A stretch of 37,290 bases of DNA from an uncultured Acetatifactor sp. (lineage in GTDB: Bacteria; Bacillota; Clostridia; Lachnospirales; Lachnospiraceae): the NCBI GenBank assembly GCA_910588225.1, contig CAJUQT010000004.1:88493-125782 (forward strand), in the 5' to 3' direction. The translations under genes and the position numbers were made by a program. The notes beneath the pieces were generated by a model, which did not search any database, was not told where the DNA came from, and saw only the letters and a program-made list of their open reading frames with translations. Every line of letters starts with the position of its first letter. The first letter of the stretch is position 1. Below, piece by piece: positions 16,310-23,640 of the stretch.

Positions 16310-17211
16310 TCAGGAAATTTTCTGCGTCTTCTGCTCAAGCTTCCACCCTGGAAAGCATTGCTCAGGACCTCTATAAAGAGCTGAATATTCAGTATTATTT
16401 TTCCTTCAGCAATCTGCATCAGAATATTTCCGAGCTGTCTCTGGCCTGGGATGAGGCGTCCTCCGCTATTTCTCTGTGTGTCATGAACCGGGAAAAATCA
16501 CCTGTCTTCTACAAAGATATGGAGTTTACCGACGCGGTTGGCTATACTTATTCTGCCAAATCGGAACAGACTTTGATTAATCTTATTCAGATCGGGCAGA
16601 CGGAAGATGTCACCGGACAGATACATGTGCTTCTGGAAGAAAATGCCAGACATTTCCCTGCCTTCGAAGCTGCCAAATGTAATGCCGCGGATATCATGTG
16701 CAGCATTACAAAAGCTTTCTCCCATCTGCCGGACAGCAGCCAGCAGCGACTGCAGAATCAGTATTATTCCATTCTCGGAAATTTCATGCAGGCAGCTTCT
16801 TACAAGGCACTGCAGCAGCGTATCCTGGAAGCTTCCGCCCTGATAACCGGTGAGTATAAGCAAATCAAAGAAAAGCCTACCCCCCAGAGCATCTGGCTCC
16901 CCAAAATAGAAGAGCAGATCAATACCTGGCTGTACGATGAGAATCTGAATGTAATGTTCCTTTCCCACAAGCTGGGACTCAGCTCCAAATATCTGTCCTC
17001 CATCTATTTTGAGGCCAACGGCGTCAGCATTATGGATACCATACACAAGCGCAGAATCGAAAAATTTAAGGAGCTGATCTGCGAAAGTAATATGACCATT
17101 CAGGATGCCGCCGCTGCCGTGGGCTACAGCAGTATCGCCACCCTCAACCGCTGGGTGCGGAAATATGAGGGTGTCACCCCCGGACAGTTAAAAATGAGCG
17201 GTTCTCACTGA
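16310..17211 (+). pseudogene. C-terminal part of an AraC-family regulator
   Basis: About 300 codons without a start codon at the homologous end. The first part (LESIAQDLYKELNIQYYFSF, then ISELSLAWDEASSAISL) is the cytoplasmic linker domain of YesN-like cache/AraC regulators. The complete HTH follows: IEEQINTWLYDENLNVMFLS with HKLGLSSKYLSSIYFE as the first helix-turn-helix and MTIQDAAAAVGYSSIATLNRWVRKYEGVTPGQLK as the second. The N-terminal membrane and sensor parts are missing. It is head to head with the truncated mannosidase, so a single deletion that removed both 5' ends and the intervening promoters explains the pair. Confidence 0.8.
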
Positions 17212-17254
17212 AAACGGACAACAAGTTATTGAATTTGGATTTTTAACTGAAAAG

Positions 17255-17451
17255 TTCCCTGAAAAGGGAGGATGCCAGGAAACCTGCGTTTCCTGGCAAT
17301 TATTATGAAAAAGTTATTTAGTAAACTGTGGCTGGCTTATTCATGTTGCTGTGTTGTGTATGAATTTAGTATAAGCAGAAGAAATGGATAAAACATGATA
17401 CTAAATTTAAAAATCATTGAATGATTTGTAAACAAATTATGAACAGCCGTT
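17255..17451 (+). repeat. Structured duplicated unit, copy A
   Basis: An approximately 200-bp unit that is repeated at 17459-17653. In order it has CCCT-GAAA-AGGG (small GAAA-loop hairpin), GGGAGG SD (17266-17271), a perfect 10-bp hairpin TGCCAGGAAA/TTTCCTGGCA (17273-17298), ATTATT, an ATG (17305), and at the 3' end AAATCAT-tga-ATGATTT and ATTTGT-aa-ACAAAT palindromes. It lies in the convergent gap between the AraC remnant and fba. Confidence 0.85.
17305..17391 (+). CDS. Tiny ORF in copy A (28 codons, begins MKKLFSKLWL)
   Basis: ATG 17305 is separated from the GGGAGG SD sequence by a 26-nt hairpin. If the hairpin folds, only 7 nt remain between SD and ATG, a normal spacing. The first ten codons are identical in copy B, then the peptides differ. 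The N-terminus is basic-hydrophobic with a cysteine run (SCCCVVY) after it. Conservation is at DNA level, so coding is not proven; the ATG may simply be part of an RNA structure. Confidence 0.3.
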   Translation: MKKLFSKLWLAYSCCCVVYEFSISRRNG

Positions 17452-17458
17452 TCTTTCT

Positions 17459-17653
17459 CCCCCCTGAAAAGGGAGGATGCCAGGAGACCGGGTCCCCTGG
17501 CAATTATTATGAAAAAGTTATTTAGTAAACTGTGGCTGCCTCTGTTGTTTATGTTTATAGTATAAACAGCAGAAATGGATAAATCATGATCATAATTCGA
17601 AGATTCATTGAATGATTTGTAAACAAATTATGAACCCGGGCAACCGTTCTTTT
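17459..17653 (+). repeat. Structured duplicated unit, copy B
   Basis: This copy is nearly identical to copy A from CCCTGAAAAGGGAGGA through GTGGCTG, and again from TCATTGAATGATTTG to TATGAAC. The central part diverges. The SD hairpin has changed sequence but still folds: TGCCAGGAGAC/GTCCCCTGGCA, one mismatch, one compensatory A-T to G-C pair, loop CGG. The ATG at 17509 lies 204 bp after that of copy A. Confidence 0.85.
17509..17565 (+). CDS. Tiny ORF in copy B (18 codons, begins MKKLFSKLWL)
   Basis: The arrangement is the same as copy A: GGGAGG (17471-17476), hairpin 17478-17502, ATTATT, ATG 17509. The peptide is MKKLFSKLWLPLLFMFIV, a basic start and a short hydrophobic tail, which resembles a minimal membrane peptide. 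No relative is recognised. Confidence 0.3.
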   Translation: MKKLFSKLWLPLLFMFIV

Positions 17654-17663
17654 TCTGTTTACT

Positions 17664-18527
17664 TTACGCTTTTCCCACAGAGCCGAACAGCTCCATTTTC
17701 TCCTTAACAGTAGCCTTGATGGCTTCCACGCCGGGTGCCAGAAGCTTACGGGGGTCAAATCCCTTGCCTTCCAGGTCCTTGCCTGCTTCGATGTACTTAC
17801 GGGTAGCATCGGCAAAAGCCAGCTGACATTCCGTATTCACATTAATCTTCGCCACGCCCAGGCTGATAGCCTTCTTAATCATATCCGCAGGTATGCCTGT
17901 CCCGCCGTGAAGTACCAGAGGCATCTCACCGGTCAGCTGCTGTACGGCATCCAATGTCTCAAAGCTGAGCCCCTGCCAGTTTGCAGGATATTTTCCGTGA
18001 ATATTACCAATACCTGCCGCCAGGAAATCCACACCCAGATCCGCAATTGCCTTGCACTCTTTGGGATCAGCACACTCGCCCATTCCAACTACGCCGTCTT
18101 CCTCACCGCCGATAGAGCCTACTTCTGCTTCAATGGAAATTCCCTTGCCGTGAGCCGCGGCAACCAGCTCTGTAGTCTTCGCCACGTTCTCATCAATGGG
18201 ATAGTGGGAGCCATCAAACATAACGGAAGAGAATCCCGCCTCAATACACTTGTAGCAATGCTCATAGGAACCATGGTCCAGATGAAGTGCTACCGGCACA
18301 TCGATATCCAGATCCTTTAACAGACCATTCACCATACCAACCACCACATCGTAGCCTCCCATGTACTTTCCTGCTCCCTCGGATACGCCGAGAATGACAG
18401 GAGACTTGCACTCCTTAGCCGTCAGCAGGATGGACTTCGTCCACTCCAGATTGTTGATGTTAAACTGTCCTACTGCATAGTGGCCTGCTTTTGCCTTTTT
18501 CAGCATTTCTGTTGCAGATACTAACAT
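17664..18527 (-). CDS. fba: Class II fructose-1,6-bisphosphate aldolase
   Basis: A 287-aa cytoplasmic zinc enzyme that splits fructose-1,6-bisphosphate into dihydroxyacetone phosphate and glyceraldehyde-3-phosphate. Visible motifs are VALHLDHGSYE (catalytic Asp and zinc His), VMFDGSHYPIDEN, SIEAEVGSIGGEEDG, the zinc ligand region GNIHGKYP, VLHGGTGIP (third zinc His and phosphate loop) and KINVNTECQ. Its length is typical of the short Gram-positive class IIB enzymes. ATG 18527 follows ATGGAGGTATAAG. It is the last gene of the hprK-to-fba gene run, 66 bp after dagK, so it may also have its own promoter. Confidence 0.97.
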   Translation of the reverse strand: MLVSATEMLKKAKAGHYAVGQFNINNLEWTKSILLTAKECKSPVILGVSEGAGKYMGGYDVVVGMVNGLLKDLDIDVPVALHLDHGSYEHCYKCIEAGFSSVMFDGSHYPIDENVAKTTELVAAAHGKGISIEAEVGSIGGEEDGVVGMGECADPKECKAIADLGVDFLAAGIGNIHGKYPANWQGLSFETLDAVQQLTGEMPLVLHGGTGIPADMIKKAISLGVAKINVNTECQLAFADATRKYIEAGKDLEGKGFDPRKLLAPGVEAIKATVKEKMELFGSVGKA

Positions 18528-18593
18528 TTTCTTATACCTCCATTTTTATATTTAGCACTGCCGCGGTTTTACCCTGACAATGCAATAAATAGC

Positions 18594-19505
18594 TTATGTT
18601 TCTTCCTTTTTCACCCTGATGTCCATTCCCCTGCAGATATTCTGTATAGTAACCCTTATGTGACTGCCGCCGTTTTCGCCATCCAGCGTCCACGATACAG
18701 GCTCCTTTGATTCCAGTGTCAGCTCCTCAGTACGGAAACAGAGCATCGCATCTGTATCAATATTTCGATTCAGCAGGGACAACATGATATTGTTCAGCTC
18801 TATGGGATTTCGGGGCTGCTTAATCAATGTCACCTCAAAAACGCCGTCATCCAGCTTCACATTTTTACCCGTAATATTCTTAAACCCTCCCACAGAAAGA
18901 GAGTTGGTAATCATTCCGAAGATAAAGTCATCTTCTATCTCATTTCCCGCCCAGCTTACTTTCATCCGGTAGGAGCGAATAGAAGATAATCTCTTCATTC
19001 CCTCCAGCAGATATGCCATATGTCCCAGTACATTTTTCATGTCCTGGGCAGTCTCATAAGACACATCCGTAAAAAGGCCAAAGGCTGCAATATAAACGAA
19101 CACATCCTCCACGTCGTCATACTTAAAATAACCGATATCACAGGGAAAATTTGTCCCCTGAACGACAACCTCCGCAGCACGCAGCATATTTTTCGGCAAA
19201 GCGAGGCTGCCCCCGAAATCGTTGGTACTACCTGCAGGAATATAACCGATTGGTGTACGAAAGCCACTTTGAATCATTCCTGTCACTACTTCATCCAGCG
19301 TACCGTCACCGCCGCTGCATACCACAAGCTCATACTCGTCTCTGCGGCCGGCTACCACCGTTCTGGCATCATCATGCTTCTGGGTGGGTACCACAGTCAT
19401 TTCGTAACCTGCTTTCGCAAAGGTATTTAAAATTTCGGCCAGTTTATTTTTAATAAGAGCCTTACCGGCTTTCGGATTGTATACAAAAAGCAGTTTCTTG
19501 TCCAT
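18594..19505 (-). CDS. Diacylglycerol/lipid kinase family protein (DgkB/YegS type)
   Basis: A 303-aa lipid kinase. The N-terminal catalytic domain opens KLLFVYNPKAGKALIKNKLAEIL and has the nucleotide loop VVCSGGDGTLDEVVTGM near residues 62-78, then YIPAGSTNDFGGSL. The C-terminal beta domain contains GVFEVTLIK and MLCFRTEELTLES. Soluble Gram-positive relatives (DgkB) phosphorylate diacylglycerol released in lipoteichoic acid synthesis and return it to phospholipid. The start lies 9 bp after the stop of the Crh-like gene, which suggests co-transcription. The exact lipid substrate is inferred. Confidence 0.9.
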   Translation of the reverse strand: MDKKLLFVYNPKAGKALIKNKLAEILNTFAKAGYEMTVVPTQKHDDARTVVAGRRDEYELVVCSGGDGTLDEVVTGMIQSGFRTPIGYIPAGSTNDFGGSLALPKNMLRAAEVVVQGTNFPCDIGYFKYDDVEDVFVYIAAFGLFTDVSYETAQDMKNVLGHMAYLLEGMKRLSSIRSYRMKVSWAGNEIEDDFIFGMITNSLSVGGFKNITGKNVKLDDGVFEVTLIKQPRNPIELNNIMLSLLNRNIDTDAMLCFRTEELTLESKEPVSWTLDGENGGSHIRVTIQNICRGMDIRVKKEET

Positions 19506-19514
19506 ATTCCTCTC

Positions 19515-19775
19515 TTATTTATCCATCCCTGTTAAAAAACAGGTAATACCCTCCAGTGCCGCCTCCTCGTCAGAACCGTCTGCGGATACTTCCAACTCTT
19601 CACTGATGTCAATTCCCAGGGTCATCATACCCATGATGCTCTTGGCATTCACCTTCTTATCGCCGGACTGAATATAAATGGCGCTTTCAAACTTGCTGGC
19701 CTTCTGCACCAGCAAAGCTATATGTCTCGCCATCTGCTCGTCTTCCAGGCTGATGTGAATACTTTTCTTTTTCAT
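19515..19775 (-). CDS. crh: HPr-like regulator without catalytic histidine (Crh-like)
   Basis: An 86-aa HPr-fold protein. HPr has the phospho-accepting His15 in GLHxRPA; here residues 13-19 read EQMARHI, so position 15 is Met (Arg17 is kept). The regulatory site is intact: VNAKSIMGMMTLGI places Ser46 exactly at residue 46. Thus it cannot relay PTS phosphate through position 15 but could be phosphorylated by HPr kinase, as in Bacillus Crh (Gln15, Ser46), a co-repressor of CcpA. ATG 19775 has GGAGGAG upstream. The position after whiA matches the whiA-crh order of Bacillus, and hprK lies in the same cluster. His18 is a possible but unproven substitute acceptor. A few clostridial proteins of this type are annotated simply as HPr. 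Confidence 0.85.
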   Translation of the reverse strand: MKKKSIHISLEDEQMARHIALLVQKASKFESAIYIQSGDKKVNAKSIMGMMTLGIDISEELEVSADGSDEEAALEGITCFLTGMDK

Positions 19776-19799
19776 TTTTAACTCCTCCATTCTAGTTCC

Positions 19800-19885
19800 G
19801 TAATCGTCCTTTCGACACCTTCCTGCAGAACAGTTTCTGTCCAAAATACGGCCATAAACCGTTCTGGCGTCGTTTGGACGATTAC
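19800..19885. repeat. Palindromic element 2 between whiA and crh
   Basis: GTAATCGTCC (19800-19809) is perfectly complementary to GGACGATTAC (19876-19885). An inner stem, CAGAACnGTTT/AAACnGTTCTG, lies about 19830-19865. The element is flanked by TTCTAGTTCC (19790-19799) and TTTTAGTTCC (19889-19898). Confidence 0.75.
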
Positions 19886-19898
19886 TGATTTTAGTTCC

Positions 19899-19987
19899 GC
19901 AGAGCCCCTCAATGGCCCTTCGCCTGAGATAAATTTTCAGCCGTAAAAAACGTCTGTAAATTTATCTGGCCCCTTGTGGGGCTCTGC
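19899..19987. repeat. Palindromic element 1 between whiA and crh
   Basis: GCAGAGCCCC (19899-19908) pairs perfectly with GGGGCTCTGC (19978-19987). An inner perfect 10-bp stem, AGATAAATTT/AAATTTATCT, lies about 19926-19966, with CAG-CGT/ACG-CTG pairing at its tip. TTTTAGTTCC borders it on both sides (19889-19898 and 19990-19999), the latter overlapping the whiA stop codon. Confidence 0.8.
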
Positions 19988-19991
19988 TGTT

Positions 19992-20876
19992 TTAGTTCCT
20001 CTCCCTTATAGTATCGGCCAGTTCGCTGAGTTTGCGCAGTCTGTGGTTTACACCTGATTTCCCCAGGGGAGGCTGGAAATATTCCCCCAGCTCCTTTAAA
20101 GGTGTATCCGGATTCTCCAGACGTATCTCCGCCATCTCGCGCAGGTTGTCCGGCAGATTCTGAAAGCCATAATGCAGCTGAAGGTATTGGATATCTTCTA
20201 CCTGCCTGGCTGCCGCGCTGACAGTTCTCGCAATATTGGCTGTCTCACAGTTTACCCGTCTGTTCACAGAGTTCCGCATTTCCTTCAGAATGCGGAGATT
20301 TTCCACATTCATCAGCGACACAGGCGCCTCGCATACATTCAGCAAGTCCACAATGCCGGAACCTTCTTTCAGATAAACCACATAGTATTTTTTACGTAAT
20401 ATAATCTTTGCTTCAATTTCAAAGCCCTTCATCAGCTCCCGCAGCTGTTCCGCCTTCTCTGCATCACAGCAGTCAAATTCCAGATGATAACTTTTTGCAG
20501 GATCACTCATGGAACCGACACTCAAAAAAGCTCCCCGCAGAAAAGCCCGCTGACAACAGGAATTTTTAAGCAGGAGAGCACTGACCGGTTTGTTCAGACT
20601 TCCGATTTTCTGTAATATACCCTGCATTTCGACTTCATTTAACGCAATATCCGTATCTATATTATACGTTTTTTTCAATAATGTAAAGCCTTTTCTCACA
20701 ACAGCTTCATTTTCTGTCTGAAAACCGATAGTATAACCGCCTCCGGCGTCCCGTCCATACTGTCCGCAGAAATTCATTATTGCCGCCAACTCCGCTATCT
20801 GGCAATGCCTCGCCGGACTGATGCGCTTTGCCAGCTCTTCTTTTACCTGGCTGGAGAATGATTTATATTTTCCCAC
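19992..20876 (-). CDS. whiA: Sporulation/cell-division regulator WhiA
   Basis: A 294-aa DNA-binding protein. Two degenerate LAGLIDADG-type homing-endonuclease halves make up the N-terminal domain (CQIAELAAIMNFCGQYG and RAFLRGAFLSVGSMSDPAKS). A C-terminal HTH is visible in DTPLKELGEYFQPPLGKSGVNHRLRKL. WhiA influences cell division, chromosome segregation and (in actinomycetes) sporulation. The start is GTG 20876; an overlapping ATG at 20878 is out of frame. The rapZ stop codon is one base upstream, so they are translationally coupled. YvcK, which sits between these two genes in Bacillus, is missing here. Confidence 0.95.
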   Translation of the reverse strand: MGKYKSFSSQVKEELAKRISPARHCQIAELAAIMNFCGQYGRDAGGGYTIGFQTENEAVVRKGFTLLKKTYNIDTDIALNEVEMQGILQKIGSLNKPVSALLLKNSCCQRAFLRGAFLSVGSMSDPAKSYHLEFDCCDAEKAEQLRELMKGFEIEAKIILRKKYYVVYLKEGSGIVDLLNVCEAPVSLMNVENLRILKEMRNSVNRRVNCETANIARTVSAAARQVEDIQYLQLHYGFQNLPDNLREMAEIRLENPDTPLKELGEYFQPPLGKSGVNHRLRKLSELADTIRERN

Positions 20877-20877
20877 A

Positions 20878-21744
20878 TTATTTACCCTGTTTATTCACGT
20901 CACGATGATGCAGCTTTATTCCGTACTTTCCCCTGTCCTTCATCCTTTTATATAATTCGCCGGCAAGCGTAACGCTTCTGTGCTTGCCTCCGGTGCATCC
21001 AATGGCAATAACCAGACGATATTTTCCCTCTTTCACATAGTTCGGAACCAGGAACTGTATCATGTCGGTGAGCTTTTCCATGAATTCCACCGCCTCCGGA
21101 AAGCCCATCACATAATCCTGCACTTCTCTGTCAAGCCCCGTTTTGTGCTTTAAGTCCTCTATATAAAAAGGATTGGGCAGAAAGCGTACATCCAGTACCA
21201 GGTCCGCATCCGACGGAATCCCATGCTTGAAGCCAAAGGACAGTATGGTCACCATCAGACTGTTATACTCCGCATTTTCCACAAAAATGCGGTCCAGCTC
21301 CTCTTTCAGTTCCCTGGTAAGCAAATCCGTAGTGTCAATTACATAATCAGCATTTTTCCGAATGTTTTCCAGTACCCTCCGCTCTGCTCTGACACCATCC
21401 TCCACTCTTCCTTCCAAGGCCAGCGGATGAACACGCCGGGTCTCCTTATACCGCTTTATCAGGACATTTTCGTCCGCATCCATAAACAGGATTTCAAGGG
21501 CATAGCCTGTGGCTTTCAAGCTCTCCAGAATCTTCGTGGCATCCTCAAAGGACTGATCGGAACGAACATCCAGTCCCAGCGCAACCTTGCTCACTTCGCT
21601 TCCAGGCATGGATACCAGCTCCGCAAATTTCTCAACCAGAGAAACCGGCAGGTTGTCCACACAGTAAAATCCCGCATCCTCCAACATTTTCAGGGCGGTA
21701 CTCTTGCCGCCCCCGCTCATTCCCGTTACTACTACAAATCTCAT
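20878..21744 (-). CDS. rapZ: RNase adapter RapZ / YvcJ nucleotide-binding protein
   Basis: A 288-aa P-loop protein. Walker A GMSGGGKST lies at residues 8-16, followed by ALKMLEDAGFYCVDNLP. A Walker B-like segment ILFMDADENVLIKRYKETRR and the C-terminal block GCTGGKHRSVTLAGELYKRM complete the family pattern. In Gram-negatives RapZ directs RNase E to the glmZ sRNA; in Bacillus YvcJ binds and hydrolyses nucleotides and affects competence. The start is ATG 21744, 11 bp after the murB stop codon. The place between murB and whiA is the usual one in Clostridia. Confidence 0.95.
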   Translation of the reverse strand: MRFVVVTGMSGGGKSTALKMLEDAGFYCVDNLPVSLVEKFAELVSMPGSEVSKVALGLDVRSDQSFEDATKILESLKATGYALEILFMDADENVLIKRYKETRRVHPLALEGRVEDGVRAERRVLENIRKNADYVIDTTDLLTRELKEELDRIFVENAEYNSLMVTILSFGFKHGIPSDADLVLDVRFLPNPFYIEDLKHKTGLDREVQDYVMGFPEAVEFMEKLTDMIQFLVPNYVKEGKYRLVIAIGCTGGKHRSVTLAGELYKRMKDRGKYGIKLHHRDVNKQGK

Positions 21745-21755
21745 GTTCTTCTATC

Positions 21756-22667
21756 TCAGACTCCCAAACAAACGATTTCTGTCTCAAGGTCCACATGGAA
21801 TTTATCTTTCACGCCTGCCTGGACACTGGCAATGACATCCAGTACGTCCCGGGCAGTAGCATTTCCTGTATTAATAATAAAGCCGCAGTGCTTGTCGGAC
21901 ACTCTGGCGCCGCCTATCTGAAACCCGCGAAATCCCGCTTCCATAATCAGCTGACCTGCAAAATGGCCTTCCGGGCGCTTGAATGTGCTGCCCCCGCTGG
22001 GATATTCCAGGGGTTGCTTTTCTCTGCGCCGTCCAGCCAGTTCTTCCATTCTGGCCTGAATAGCATCCCTGTCTCCGTGGGCCAGACTGAATACAACCTC
22101 TGTAACAATAAATGCGCCGTGTCTGATCACGCTGGTTCGATATCCGAATTCCATGGTTTCATTGTCCAGCTCCATGGTTTCTCCACCGGGGTTCACCACC
22201 GTTACCTGCGTCACCACCTGGCACATTTCTCCTCCATAGGCTCCGGCGTTCATCACCACGCCGCCCCCAACAGTTCCCGGAATTCCGGAGGCAAATTCCA
22301 ATCCTGTCAGCCCATGCTTAAGCGCCATACGCGCCGTCTGGGCCAGTGAAGCTCCCGCCTTCGCCACCACCCGGTACCCTTCCACACGGATATCGCTCAT
22401 TTCGGAACTGATCTGCAGCACGACTCCCCGATATCCGGAGTCGCTTACCAGAAGATTGCTGCCGTTTCCCATTACAAAAAAAGGAACTCCCGCTACCTCC
22501 AGGTATCGCCGTATATCTTTCAGCTGTTTTTCGTTTTCCAGCTGCACAAAGCAGTCTGCCGGACCCCCTATCCGAAAAGTAGTGTGGTCTGCCATAGACT
22601 CCTGCAGGCGGATATTCTCACAAGGTACAAATTTCTGTAACGATTCAAGCACTGCTTTACTAATCAT
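21756..22667 (-). CDS. murB: UDP-N-acetylmuramate dehydrogenase
   Basis: A 303-aa FAD enzyme that reduces UDP-GlcNAc-enolpyruvate to UDP-MurNAc in peptidoglycan synthesis. HTTFRIGGPADCFV opens the FAD domain; FFVMGNGSNLLVSD, GLEFASGIPGTVGGGVVMNAGAYGGE and the substrate-binding GGSTFKRPEGHFAGQLI follow, the last with the catalytic serine. The short loop after it marks the type II (Gram-positive) enzyme. ATG 22667 has GGAAG upstream. It lies 22 bp after glcK, inside the operon. Confidence 0.97.
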   Translation of the reverse strand: MISKAVLESLQKFVPCENIRLQESMADHTTFRIGGPADCFVQLENEKQLKDIRRYLEVAGVPFFVMGNGSNLLVSDSGYRGVVLQISSEMSDIRVEGYRVVAKAGASLAQTARMALKHGLTGLEFASGIPGTVGGGVVMNAGAYGGEMCQVVTQVTVVNPGGETMELDNETMEFGYRTSVIRHGAFIVTEVVFSLAHGDRDAIQARMEELAGRRREKQPLEYPSGGSTFKRPEGHFAGQLIMEAGFRGFQIGGARVSDKHCGFIINTGNATARDVLDVIASVQAGVKDKFHVDLETEIVCLGV

Positions 22668-22689
22668 TTATCTGACTTCCCTTTTCACA

Positions 22690-23628
22690 TTACCGCAAAA
22701 CCAGCCCGGCAGCCCCGTAAATGCCCGCATCGTTCCCCAGAGTGGCCAGAACGAACTTCGCATTCCCGCAATGCCGGAAAACATACTTACGGAAGGGCGG
22801 CTCAATAAAGGAAAACAGGATTTCTCCGGCTTTGGATACCCCTCCGCTGATGATGAACGCCTCCGGATTCAGCACAGACGCAATCATTGCAAGTCCCTTC
22901 CCCAAGTATTCACCGAACTCCTCCGCTATTTCAACAGCCACCTTATCTCCTGCCTTCACTCCGTCAAAAACTGTCTTGGCAGACACCTTCCCTTCCCGCA
23001 GAACACTGGGTTCGTCATCCTTTTCAAGCCGTCTGCGGGCAAGACGTGCAATTCCTGTGGCCGAAGCGTACTGCTCCATGCAGCCTTTGTTCCCACAGCC
23101 GCACGCCTCCGTCTCGTCGTCCACCATATGCATGTGTCCAATCTCGCCCCCGGCTCCCGTGGCACCGGCCAGAAGCTCTCCGTTTATAATGATTCCACCG
23201 CCTACTCCCGTTCCCAGCGTCACGGCCACAATGCTGTTGAATCCCTTGCCGCCGCCCTTCCACATCTCTCCATACGCCGCCGCATTGGCGTCATTGGCTG
23301 CTTTTACCGGTACATTAATATATGCACGCATTGCCTGTGGTATGTTAAAAGGCTCCCAGCCGATATTGACTGCTCCGTTCACCAGCGTTCCTTCATCATC
23401 CACCGGCCCCGGTGCGCCCACTCCGATTCCCACCAGGTCTTTCTCCTGAATCCCTTTTTCCGTCATCTTCTCCAGAAGGCTCCGGGCCACATCCGGCAAA
23501 ATAGAAGCTCCTTTGTTCTCTCTTCTGGTGGGAATCTCCCACTTGTCAAGAATCGTGCCTGTCTCGTCGAACAATCCCATTTTTACCGACGTTCCTCCTA
23601 CGTCGACCCCAAATGCATATCTGCCCAT
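22690..23628 (-). CDS. glcK: ROK-family glucokinase
   Basis: A 312-aa sugar kinase. The ATP-binding start FGVDVGGTSVKMGLFDETG, the sugar-binding GVGAPGPVDDEGTLVNGAVN, the catalytic NDANAAAYGE and the zinc-binding ROK signature ACGCGNKGCMEQYASATG are all present in the right order. It phosphorylates glucose to glucose-6-phosphate, so it feeds glycolysis independently of the PTS. ATG 23628 follows GGAGACGGAA. It is only 12 bp after hprK, so glucose entry and the carbon-control kinase are made together. Confidence 0.95.
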   Translation of the reverse strand: MGRYAFGVDVGGTSVKMGLFDETGTILDKWEIPTRRENKGASILPDVARSLLEKMTEKGIQEKDLVGIGVGAPGPVDDEGTLVNGAVNIGWEPFNIPQAMRAYINVPVKAANDANAAAYGEMWKGGGKGFNSIVAVTLGTGVGGGIIINGELLAGATGAGGEIGHMHMVDDETEACGCGNKGCMEQYASATGIARLARRRLEKDDEPSVLREGKVSAKTVFDGVKAGDKVAVEIAEEFGEYLGKGLAMIASVLNPEAFIISGGVSKAGEILFSFIEPPFRKYVFRHCGNAKFVLATLGNDAGIYGAAGLVLR

Positions 23629-23640
23629 TTCCGTCTCCTC

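Noticed and set aside
17212..17663. Rho-independent terminators of fba or the AraC remnant
   Set aside because: The 17273-17298 and 17478-17502 hairpins lack T tracts on either strand (ATTATT on plus, TCCTCCC on minus), and their duplication with an SD and ATG is not terminator-like.
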